From positions 1 through 36,464 of the forward strand of contig CAMUHA010000008.1 of the NCBI GenBank assembly GCA_947088515.1: 36,464 bases of DNA, written 5' to 3'. The notes beneath the pieces were generated by a model that was not told where the DNA came from, made no database searches, and saw nothing but the letters and a program-made list of their open reading frames with translations. Below are positions 7,345 to 13,855 of this stretch, piece by piece (within the stretch, counting starts at the first letter, position 1; each line of letters opens with the position of its first letter). Position numbers and translations under genes: made by a program. This stretch comes from an uncultured bacterium (lineage in GTDB: Bacteria > Bacillota > Clostridia > Lachnospirales > Lachnospiraceae).

Positions 7345-7437
7345 GTAACCCCCCAATACATTATATAGTTTTTTGCTATACCCCATAAGAAGAAATACCT
7401 TCTCTAAAAAGGACAGTAACTTGTTACTGTCTTTTTT
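7345..7437 (+). ncRNA. Candidate small RNA of about 95 nt
   Basis: Between ftsH and the GH13 gene, a promoter and a strong terminator bound a short transcript with no ORF. It would begin near 7345 with CCCCCC at about 7349-7354, then a small hairpin (TATAG/CTATA around a T-rich loop, about 7364-7381), a CCCC patch, a second small hairpin (AGAAG/CTTCT, about 7389-7403), and the terminator hairpin with six T. Unpaired C-rich patches that can pair with Shine-Dalgarno sequences are typical of regulatory RNAs in Firmicutes such as the RsaE group. I do not recognise it as 6S, SRP RNA, tmRNA or RNase P. A promoterless terminator for ftsH is the alternative. Confidence 0.5.
7412..7437 (+). terminator. 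Strong Rho-independent terminator
   Basis: GACAGTAAC (7412-7420) and GTTACTGTC (7423-7431) form a perfect nine-base stem with a two-base apex, followed by six T. It ends the candidate small RNA and any ftsH read-through. Confidence 0.93.
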
Positions 7438-7555
7438 ACTGTCCGATATGTCTGCTTAAGAGCAAAGATATTAGGCAGAATGTATATTGATTAAGATGGA
7501 CGTATAGTATAATATAGATATACGGCTTGAATTTGAGGAATGGAGAGGATGATCA

Positions 7556-9691
7556 ATGGATTTCGACCAGTTGATGAAGGCAGAGAAAAACAGGGAATAT
7601 ATTTATAGTATGCGCCCTGTCTTTAACAGAAACGCATTGTTTAGTGATACCACAGGGGATTATGTGATTCCCGCTGAACCGAACCCTTATTCAAAGATTA
7701 CTATTAAATTCCGTGCAGGTCTTAATAACGTTGACAGAGTTTTTCTGGTGCACAAGGGAGAACGTCATCTAATGCTGAAAGCAGAATACAGTGAATCCTT
7801 TGATTATTTTGCCTGTGAAATGGAAGTGGAGGACGAAGAATTTACCTATCATTTTGAGATTCAGGTAGGGAAAATCGTATGTATTTATGACGTCAGGGGC
7901 GTGGCGAAGGAGGCAATACAGGAATATGCTTTCCGCATTATTCCAGGATTTCATACGCCCAAGTGGGCGAAAGGGGCTGTCATATATCAGATATATGTAG
8001 ACCGCTTTTATAATGGGGACCCGTCAAATGATGTGCTTACATCGGAATATGAATATATAGGTGATAAAACGGTACGGGTAGAGGACTGGAATAAGTATCC
8101 GGCAGTGATGGGAGTCAGAGAATTTTATGGAGGGGACTTGCAAGGGGTCCTGAATAAGATGGATTATTTACAGGAGCTTGGAGTAGATGTTATTTACTTT
8201 AATCCATTATTTGTATCACCTTCTAATCATAAGTATGACATTCAGGACTATGACTATATTGACCCCCATATAGGAAAGATTGTCAGTGATGAAGGAAATC
8301 TGCTTGACCATAGCCAGCATGAAAATCGGTTTGCCACCAGATACATTGACAGGGTAACTAACAAAAAAAATCTTGACGCCAGTAATGAGCTTTTTGCCAA
8401 GGTGGTGGAGGAAGCACACAAAAGAGGAATGAAGATAATTCTGGACGGTGTGTTTAATCACTGTGGTTCTTTTAATAAATGGATGGACAGGGAAAGAATT
8501 TATGAAAATGCCCAGGGCTATGAGAAGGGTGCATTTATATGCTGGGACAGCCCTTACCGTGATTATTTCCAGTTTTATAATGAATATACATGGCCATATA
8601 ACTCCAGTTATGATGGCTGGTGGGGGCATGATACTCTGCCTAAACTAAATTATGAAAAATCAAAGGAACTGATGGATTATGTGCTGAAAATTGCTGCAAA
8701 ATGGGTATCGCCGCCTTACAATGCGGATGGATGGCGTTTGGATGTGGCAGCAGACTTAGGGCATAGTCCTGAGTTTAACCATAACTTCTGGAAGGAATTT
8801 CGAAAGGCGGTCAGGGAGGCCAATCCTGACGCAATTGTTTTGGCAGAACATTATGGAAGTCCCAGAGACTGGCTTAATGGCAAAGAGTGGGATACAGTAA
8901 TGAACTATGATGCTTTTATGGAGCCTGTAACCTGGTTTTTGACAGGGATGCAGAAGCATAGTGATGACTACAGAGGAGATTTGTATGGAAATGCTGACAG
9001 CTTTATCGGCGCCATGCGTCATCATATGTCCAGCTTTACGACTCCGTCTCTTCAGGTTGCCATGAATGAGCTTTCTAATCATGACCATTCCAGGTTTCTT
9101 ACCAGGACAAACAAAAAGGTGGGAAGAACCAACACTTTAGGCCCCCAGGCAGCGGATGAGGGCGTGAATAAGGCTGTTATGCGTGAAGCGGTGGTTATCC
9201 AGATGACCTGGCCGGGGGCGCCCACAATCTATTATGGAGATGAGGCTGGAGTTTGTGGTTTTACCGACCCCGATAACCGCAGAACCTACCCCTGGGGACA
9301 TGAAGACCTGGAATTGATTCAGTTTCACCGGGAAATGATACGGATTCACAAGGAAAACGCGGAGATTCTTACAGGCTCGCTTAAATATGTTACTAATGAC
9401 TATAATATTATAGGATATGGAAGGTTCAGCAGAAAGGCTGCTGTGGTGGTGATTGTAAATAATAATGACCATGAGGTGACAAGGGAAGTGTGTATATGGC
9501 CGCTTGGAATTCCAAGGGAGTGTGTGGTCAAACGTCTGATGTTTACCACATGGGAAGGCTATACGACAGAACCGGAAGAATATCAGGTAGCGGCAGGGAA
9601 AGTGAAGGTGTATCTCCCGGCAACCTCTGCGATTGTGCTTAAATATGCAAGCTTGGACGAATCGTTCCAGGTGAAGGCAGACCCTGAATAA
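7556..9691 (+). CDS. GH13 alpha-glucan hydrolase, neopullulanase/cyclomaltodextrinase-like
   Basis: A 711-residue intracellular enzyme (no signal peptide). Residues 1-130 form a beta-sandwich resembling the N-terminal domain of neopullulanase-type enzymes. The catalytic barrel begins at WAKGAVIYQIYVDRF (about 137-151). GH13 conserved regions: DGVFNH (297-302), GWRLDVAAD with nucleophile Asp396, LAEHYGS with general acid Glu431, and ELSNHD with Asp510. All catalytic residues are present. Such enzymes cut alpha-1,4 (and some alpha-1,6) bonds in imported malto-oligosaccharides, cyclodextrins or pullulan fragments. AEHYG in region III is less common than GE(I/V)WG. A TATAAT at 7508-7513 with a poor -35 may be its promoter, and GGAGAGGATG precedes the start. 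The exact substrate is not predictable. Confidence 0.9.
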   Translation: MDFDQLMKAEKNREYIYSMRPVFNRNALFSDTTGDYVIPAEPNPYSKITIKFRAGLNNVDRVFLVHKGERHLMLKAEYSESFDYFACEMEVEDEEFTYHFEIQVGKIVCIYDVRGVAKEAIQEYAFRIIPGFHTPKWAKGAVIYQIYVDRFYNGDPSNDVLTSEYEYIGDKTVRVEDWNKYPAVMGVREFYGGDLQGVLNKMDYLQELGVDVIYFNPLFVSPSNHKYDIQDYDYIDPHIGKIVSDEGNLLDHSQHENRFATRYIDRVTNKKNLDASNELFAKVVEEAHKRGMKIILDGVFNHCGSFNKWMDRERIYENAQGYEKGAFICWDSPYRDYFQFYNEYTWPYNSSYDGWWGHDTLPKLNYEKSKELMDYVLKIAAKWVSPPYNADGWRLDVAADLGHSPEFNHNFWKEFRKAVREANPDAIVLAEHYGSPRDWLNGKEWDTVMNYDAFMEPVTWFLTGMQKHSDDYRGDLYGNADSFIGAMRHHMSSFTTPSLQVAMNELSNHDHSRFLTRTNKKVGRTNTLGPQAADEGVNKAVMREAVVIQMTWPGAPTIYYGDEAGVCGFTDPDNRRTYPWGHEDLELIQFHREMIRIHKENAEILTGSLKYVTNDYNIIGYGRFSRKAAVVVIVNNNDHEVTREVCIWPLGIPRECVVKRLMFTTWEGYTTEPEEYQVAAGKVKVYLPATSAIVLKYASLDESFQVKADPE

Positions 9692-9833
9692 CTGATAAGC
9701 GGATGGAGGACTAAGCCTTCCTGCGTCTTTTGCTTTCAGGCGCAGCATCGTGCGGCGATTCCAGATATCCGTAGGGCGGGAAACCTACAAGGCGCTTTCC
9801 TGCCAGTATTTTGACTTGAAAAGTGGACTTGAA

Positions 9834-9865
9834 CGGCGGCTTTGATTGTTATATCAAAACCGCCG
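9834..9865 (+). terminator. Hairpin between the GH13 gene and the convergent methyltransferase
   Basis: CGGCGG-C-TTTGAT (9834-9846) pairs with ATCAAA-A-CCGCCG (9853-9865), one mismatch, with a T-rich stretch after it. It lies 143 bases after the GH13 stop and 31 bases before the end of the opposing gene. The bases from 9692 to 9833 hold no ORF or other feature that I can identify. Confidence 0.6.
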
Positions 9866-9895
9866 AATGATTTTATTTTCGATAGATGAGCGTAA

Positions 9896-10726
9896 TTATT
9901 TTTCAAAAAGCATTGCTAAGGTAAATGCCTTATCAGAATACACATTTCCTGCAATATCCGCCCATACTCCACGAAATTTGAATCCAACCTCCTGTGCTTC
10001 ACTAATCAAAGTTTCTTTTGTAAAGTATGTATTCCAGATATAATACTGGAATACGCCACTGTCTTTAATAATGGAAGCCTGTTCTAAAGTAACATTGGGC
10101 GCATACTTATAATTACCATAAAATGCAACATATTTCTCATTGCTCCAAAATCCTCCGTTGTTGCAGACCTCCCATGTCCGTGTTTGTAAAAATGAATTAT
10201 ACTTTTCTGTGGAAAATACATCCAATAAGAATTTTCCGCCGGATTTCAAGTGGGAATAAACATTCTGCATAAGCGTTTTTCGGTCATCTGTTGACAATGC
10301 CCCATAATCGCAATATATCATTGTTGCAAAATCAAAAGCCGTATTTAATTCCATGTTCAAATAATTTTGATATAAATATGCAATATCCAATCCCTGTTTT
10401 AATGCAGAATTTTTCGCATAGTCTATTGACCTCTTAGAAAAATCAATACCTGTAACATAGTAACCTTGTCTTGCAAATTTCTCTGCATATATTCCCGGAC
10501 CACATCCAATATCAAAGAGTAACGGATAATCTATTGGTGATACAAGTTCCGTTATCCATGCAACAGATTCTTCAATAAATGCATGTTTCCTGCTTGCTCC
10601 GTCAAATTCTGGATTGAGATGAGCCTTTAGCATTTGCATGGAGATATGCTCATCATTCCAAAATTCACCCTCCGTTTTTTTGTAAAGGATTGGTTTTTCT
10701 AAAACAGTTTCGACACTCTTTAACAT
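9896..10726 (-). CDS. Class I SAM-dependent methyltransferase under attenuator control
   Basis: A 276-residue protein with a Rossmann-type methyltransferase domain. Motif I is PLLFDIGCGPGIYAEKFA (about residues 68-85), then GYYVTGIDFSKRSIDYA with the acidic SAM-ribose residue, FDFATMIYCDYGALS as the motif IV region and SHLKSGGKFLLDVFS as motif V. It is not an Erm-type rRNA dimethylase: length and motif IV differ. The substrate is unknown and could be a small molecule, antibiotic or RNA. The gene reads against its neighbours and looks more A+T-rich than they do. It is preceded by a 37-base-distant terminator, alternative hairpins, a 20-codon leader peptide and a consensus promoter, a layout typical of inducible antibiotic-resistance genes. 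AGAAAGGAGAAGT gives the ribosome site. Confidence 0.85.
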   Translation of the reverse strand: MLKSVETVLEKPILYKKTEGEFWNDEHISMQMLKAHLNPEFDGASRKHAFIEESVAWITELVSPIDYPLLFDIGCGPGIYAEKFARQGYYVTGIDFSKRSIDYAKNSALKQGLDIAYLYQNYLNMELNTAFDFATMIYCDYGALSTDDRKTLMQNVYSHLKSGGKFLLDVFSTEKYNSFLQTRTWEVCNNGGFWSNEKYVAFYGNYKYAPNVTLEQASIIKDSGVFQYYIWNTYFTKETLISEAQEVGFKFRGVWADIAGNVYSDKAFTLAMLFEK

Positions 10727-10750
10727 TACTTCTCCTTTCTGTGAGCAAAA

Positions 10751-10892
10751 GAAAAAGCCGTAGATTTTACTCTACGACTAATCGCTCAAATGACGAAGAA
10801 TAGTTAAGAGTAAAATAAAATCAAACATTAGGCATAAAAACAAAACTGTAATAACAGTTAGTTTTAAGCTATTGAATTGATTTTATCTACTC
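10751..10892 (-). promoter_or_regulatory. Three-segment transcription attenuator of the methyltransferase gene
   Basis: On the minus strand: segment 1 (10892-10879) spans the leader stop codon, GAGTAGATAAAATC; segment 2 (10822-10808) is GATTTTATTTTACTC; segment 3 (10772-10764) is GAGTAAAAT inside the terminator. Segments 1 and 2 pair over 13 positions with a small internal loop, and 2 and 3 pair perfectly over nine. The terminator is AGTCGTAGA (10779-10771) with TCTACGGCT (10764-10756) and a T run to about 10751. Pairing 2:3 breaks the terminator, while 1:2 frees it to form. A further hairpin, AACTGT/ACAGTT, sits at 10844-10859. A ribosome holding segment 1 should switch the gene on. Confidence 0.75.
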
Positions 10893-10949
10893 TTCTCCAG
10901 TCCTATCCATGCCACTGATTGTGTGACATCTGATACGCCGGACATTCAT
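10887..10949 (-). CDS. 20-codon leader peptide of the methyltransferase attenuator
   Basis: An ATG at 10949 preceded by AAAAAGGTG opens a 20-codon frame beginning MNVRRIRC and ending RTGEE at TAG. Its stop codon lies inside attenuator segment 1, so ribosome position controls the hairpins. It contains Arg-Ile-Arg at residues 5-7, matching the (R/K)-X-(R/K) stall motif known from macrolide-dependent arrest in Erm leader peptides such as RLR in ErmDL. A stall there would lie upstream of segment 1, so the motif and the hairpin geometry do not fit trivially. Function is inferred from layout, not homology. Confidence 0.65.
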   Translation of the reverse strand: MNVRRIRCHTISGMDRTGEE

Positions 10950-10977
10950 CACCTTTTTTAATTATTTTTATATGCTT

Positions 10978-11006
10978 ATCTTACATGAAAGAATATTCTT
11001 TGTCAA
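10978..11006 (-). promoter_or_regulatory. Consensus sigma-A promoter for leader peptide and methyltransferase
   Basis: On the minus strand TTGACA (11006-11001) and TAAGAT (10983-10978) are exactly 17 bases apart. The leader peptide ATG lies about 29 bases after the -10. This makes the methyltransferase a self-contained transcription unit with a 250-base regulatory leader. Confidence 0.85.
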
Positions 11007-11107
11007 TACTACTAAATTGCATATTCAAAACAGTTTTTAGTGATAACAGAGGAAAACTTTTTAAGATATTTTTTTCTGCCACGCAACCGAAACGGCAAGT
11101 AGAGTGC

Positions 11108-11156
11108 AAGAAAAGACGGTACAGCCCTTGTAATCGGGGCTATACCGCCTTTTCTT
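11108..11156. terminator. Long bidirectional hairpin
   Basis: A 20-base arm at 11108-11127 (AAGAAAAGACGGTACAGCCC) pairs with 11137-11156 around a nine-base loop, with wobble pairs replacing mismatches, so the pairing has been kept while the sequence drifted. It lies between the secreted Cys/His protein (ending at 11244) and the methyltransferase promoter, and could end the secreted-protein transcript. From 11157 to 11243 I see nothing else. Confidence 0.6.
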
Positions 11157-11243
11157 AAATCATTCCCTAACCGTAAAACATTAAGTTTATGCGGCTTTTG
11201 AACATCCAAGACATAGGGATAGAGTTGAACAATCAACGATATC

Positions 11244-11720
11244 TTAGCAGTGACGTCCTCCATGATGTCTTCCGTGATGTCCGCCTCCAGAGTAATACTG
11301 GGAGCTGGGATAAGCTGCCTGATGGTTTCCGTTACAGGAATTGCAAGCATAACCGCAGGTAGCTCCCGCTGCGTAGGTACAGCCATCACCATGCACATGA
11401 GTACAGTTTAAGGCTGATGCAACGCATCCGGTTGCCTGGCTGCAGATATGGGTGCAATTGCCAAAGATGCCATTTCCAGAGTAACAGCTGTCTGTGTGAA
11501 CATGGAGGCAGTTAGCTGCCAATTGATAACAGTCCTGCGTATGTTCGTGAGAGCATGGCGTTCCCGCCAGACATTCAGCAGTATGCGCTGCGTGATGACC
11601 GCAAATACCTCCAACTACAACTGGCTGTGCTGGTGCGGCACAGACCGGAAGGCTGGCTGCTGCAAATACTACTGCGGCAGACACAAAAGAAGCAAGCTGC
11701 CTTTTTAATTTCAGTTTCAT
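11244..11720 (-). CDS. Small secreted Cys/His-rich protein, function unknown
   Basis: A 158-residue protein with a Sec signal peptide: basic MKLKLKRQ, a hydrophobic core to about residue 26 and probable cleavage after VCAA. The mature part of about 130 residues holds roughly 15 Cys and 16 His. A motif C-x-H-x-H-[TG]-x-x-C recurs three times (CSHEHTQDC, CLHVHTDSC, CTHVHGDGC), followed by CGYACNSC, and the tail is GGGHHGRHHGGRHC. Such paired Cys/His units suggest metal binding or a disulfide-locked fold; similar CxHxHTxxCY units occur in large clostridial surface proteins, but here they stand alone. AGGAGG seven bases upstream is a strong ribosome site. There is no sorting signal or membrane anchor. 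No function is assigned. Confidence 0.75.
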   Translation of the reverse strand: MKLKLKRQLASFVSAAVVFAAASLPVCAAPAQPVVVGGICGHHAAHTAECLAGTPCSHEHTQDCYQLAANCLHVHTDSCYSGNGIFGNCTHICSQATGCVASALNCTHVHGDGCTYAAGATCGYACNSCNGNHQAAYPSSQYYSGGGHHGRHHGGRHC

Positions 11721-11999
11721 TTTTTCCTCCTTTTATTGCCCCAAAGGGCTGATGAAACAAAAATGATTTCCTCTATGATTAAGGTATCATGTTTTCCTGC
11801 TTTTGTCATCCCTTATTTGCCAAATATCATAAAGAAAACTAAAAAATATCGGAAAAGTTGAGACAGAAGGTAAAAAGCGTCATGATATCCGGTAAAATAT
11901 AAAAATACAGCAGATGCTGGCGGCAAGGCAGCTAATCTGATAAAATAAAGACAAGTAAACAATTATCTAATAAGGAGAATGAAAGGAAGGTAAACAAGT

Positions 12000-12746
12000 A
12001 TGCTATTGGAAGGAAAGGTGGCAATTGTAACAGGAGGAACCAGAGGAATTGGCTTTGAGATTGTACGTAAATATCTTGAAAATGGCGCAAAGGTGGTTTT
12101 GTTCGGCTCAAGACAGGAAACGGTGGATAAGGCTCTTGCAAAACTGAAAGAAGAAAATGCTGAATGGACAGTAGAAGGAATGTTTCCGAAGCTGACAGAT
12201 GCGGCAGAGGTTGAAAAGGCAATTCTGGCGGTTAAAGACCAATTTGGAAAAATTGATATACTGGTAAACAATGCAGGAATTTCCCAGAATACACCACTTT
12301 ATAATTATACGGCAGAAGAATTTGACAAGGCAATAGACTTAAATGTGCGGGCGCTGTTTTATGCTATTTTGCCGGCGGCAAAAATTATGAAGGAGCAGGG
12401 GGGCGGCTGTATTATTAACACCAGCTCTATGGTAAGCATTACCGGGCAGCCGGCAGGGGTTGGATATCCCACCAGCAAGTTTGCGGTAAATGGTATGACA
12501 ATTTCCCTTGCAAGAGAGCTGGGAAAAGACCATATCAGGGTAAATGCAGTAGCGCCCGGTGTGACAAAGACAGATATGGTTGCGGCGCTTCCGCAGCAGA
12601 CAGTTGATGCTATTTCTGCCAAAATCCCTATGGGAAGGCCGGGAGAACCGGAGGAAGTTGCCAATGCCTTTTTGTATCTTGCAAGTGACCTGGCAAGTTA
12701 TGTGACAGGCGAGATTCTATCAGTTGACGGTGCATGTAAGGCATAA
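12000..12746 (+). CDS. Short-chain dehydrogenase/reductase, FabG/BaiA-like
   Basis: A 248-residue classical SDR. The NAD(P) motif GGTRGIGF is at residues 12-19, NNAG is near 87-90, the catalytic Ser is in INTSSMVS (about 140), and YPTSK gives the catalytic Tyr and Lys (about 155 and 159). The C-terminal VTGEILSVDGACKA is typical. GGTRGIGFEIV and GVGYPTSK resemble clostridial BaiA-type hydroxysteroid dehydrogenases as well as FabG 3-oxoacyl-ACP reductases. It stands alone rather than in a fab or bai operon, so the substrate is open. GGAAGG upstream serves as ribosome site, and a perfect-palindrome terminator follows. The 279 bases before it hold only the 5' regions of the two divergent genes. 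Confidence 0.88.
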   Translation: MLLEGKVAIVTGGTRGIGFEIVRKYLENGAKVVLFGSRQETVDKALAKLKEENAEWTVEGMFPKLTDAAEVEKAILAVKDQFGKIDILVNNAGISQNTPLYNYTAEEFDKAIDLNVRALFYAILPAAKIMKEQGGGCIINTSSMVSITGQPAGVGYPTSKFAVNGMTISLARELGKDHIRVNAVAPGVTKTDMVAALPQQTVDAISAKIPMGRPGEPEEVANAFLYLASDLASYVTGEILSVDGACKA

Positions 12747-12787
12747 AATCTTATGGGAAATTACGAATAAGCAGGGAAGCTAAAAGA

Positions 12788-12815
12788 AAAAGCTCCGGCA
12801 TATGCCGGAGCTTTT
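12788..12815. terminator. Bidirectional palindromic terminator
   Basis: A perfect 28-base palindrome centred on GGCATATGCC (arms 12788-12801 and 12802-12815) with A and T runs on its two sides. It lies between the convergent dehydrogenase and lipoprotein genes and can stop transcription from both. Confidence 0.93.
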
Positions 12816-12841
12816 ATGTAGCTTATAAAATTCAATTGGAA

Positions 12842-13549
12842 TTAATGAATCATTGCAGATTCAATATCACTGCCAAATCCATCCATATCGCTGGGAAGCC
12901 ATGCAACTTTGCTCTTGCCGCTTACTTCAACACTAAGTTTTTCGCAGGTAACTGTTATTTCAACAGGTTCCGGGTCAAGCTCCATTTCTGCAAGACCTGT
13001 CATGAAATCATTGATATAATCCTGCATATATTTGTTGAATACATCCATATCGCCGTTAGCAATAGCAAGCTGGTCTTCTTCGGATGCGGTAAGTTTTTCG
13101 GTCATTGTGTTAGCTGCATCGGTCATAATTGTGGTCATTGCATCAGCGGAGAAACCAGTTACTTTTAATGTAACAACTACTGAATCTTTTTCTTCAGCAG
13201 TAATTTCTGCTGTATAGGTAATTTTGTTCAGCATGGTGGTCATGGAATCGGAAAGCTTCTGGATTTCCTCATCGGTCATTTCGATGCCGGCAGAGGTCAG
13301 TTCGTTTTTAATTTCATCTACCATTGCGGTGTCAGCTCCTTCTTCGAAGAAAGCGCTGCGAACATCATCTTCTGAAGCAAAACCGAGAAGGTCTTTCATT
13401 TTTGACGCATTATCTTTTGCAGCAAGTTCAAATAAAGCGCCTACTGTCTGGTCAGCTGGAATCAGCTTTTCTCCGCAACCTGTCAGGGTCATACATAATA
13501 CTGCCATGGTTGCGATGACAGCAAGTATTTTGGTTTTCATTTTCTTCAT
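12842..13549 (-). CDS. Cell-surface lipoprotein, DUF5105-like
   Basis: A 235-residue protein with a lipoprotein signal: MKKMKTKILAV, a hydrophobic core, and lipobox LTGC with the lipidated Cys at residue 25. The mature part is acidic and helical, beginning ADQTVGALFELAAKDNASKMKDLLGF, followed by a beta-rich half with VVVTLKVTGFSADAM and VEITVTCEKLSVEVSG. This two-part layout resembles the DUF5105-type lipoproteins common in Clostridia, whose function is unknown. It is a single-gene unit with its own promoter (13596-13624) and shares a terminator with the convergent dehydrogenase. AGGAGATAGGAGTT precedes the ATG. Confidence 0.8.
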   Translation of the reverse strand: MKKMKTKILAVIATMAVLCMTLTGCGEKLIPADQTVGALFELAAKDNASKMKDLLGFASEDDVRSAFFEEGADTAMVDEIKNELTSAGIEMTDEEIQKLSDSMTTMLNKITYTAEITAEEKDSVVVTLKVTGFSADAMTTIMTDAANTMTEKLTASEEDQLAIANGDMDVFNKYMQDYINDFMTGLAEMELDPEPVEITVTCEKLSVEVSGKSKVAWLPSDMDGFGSDIESAMIH

Positions 13550-13595
13550 GATAACTCCTATCTCCTTTTTCCTTATAGATAAAACTTCAATTAGT

Positions 13596-13624
13596 ATTAT
13601 AATCCTCTAAATAAAGAATGTAAA
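13596..13624 (-). promoter_or_regulatory. Sigma-A promoter of the lipoprotein gene
   Basis: On the minus strand TTTACA (13624-13619) and TATAAT (13601-13596) have a 17-base spacer. The -10 lies about 46 bases upstream of the lipoprotein ATG. Confidence 0.8.
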
Positions 13625-13696
13625 TAGGACAAAGGTAATTATTTCACAGTTTGTTCATAATTTTGTAAATAAATTGTGGAGGTGACAGTTGAAGAA

Positions 13697-13855
13697 ATGA
13701 AACAGACTTGTTTATTTGGAGAAAATCAGCTAGAATTTATTCAGAGCTTTGGGCTGTTTGCGAAACGTGTAGATGCAGAAATTCCGGGCAGATTTATAAG
13801 TTTCGCAACTAATATGCAGCCTAATGGGAAAGGAGAATGGAAAGGTGACAGGTAA
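13697..13855 (+). CDS. Small ORF (52 codons) overlapping the oligo-1,6-glucosidase start
   Basis: An ATG at 13697, 13 bases after GGAGGT at 13678-13683, opens a 52-codon frame (MKQTCLFGENQLEF... ending EWKGDR) that stops at TAA 13853-13855. It overlaps the GTG start of the glucosidase by 11 bases, so translation may be coupled. Composition looks protein-like (FIQSFGLFAKRVDAEIPGRF), but I recognise no family. It could be a genuine small protein, a leader frame, or the 5' remnant of a longer lost gene. Confidence 0.35.
   Translation: MKQTCLFGENQLEFIQSFGLFAKRVDAEIPGRFISFATNMQPNGKGEWKGDR

Noticed and set aside
7345..7437. 6S RNA, SRP RNA or tmRNA as the identity of the transcript after ftsH.
   Set aside because: It is too short for 6S or tmRNA, and the conserved SRP Alu/GGNA elements are absent.
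9896..10726. Erm-type 23S rRNA dimethylase.
   Set aside because: Motif I and motif IV differ from Erm, and the protein is longer; only the regulatory layout is Erm-like.
11012..11398. A 128-codon minus-strand frame overlapping the 3' half of the secreted Cys/His gene.
   Set aside because: It has no ribosome site, runs out of frame through a gene with clear signal-peptide and motif evidence, and passes through a hairpin terminator. I keep the Cys/His gene instead.
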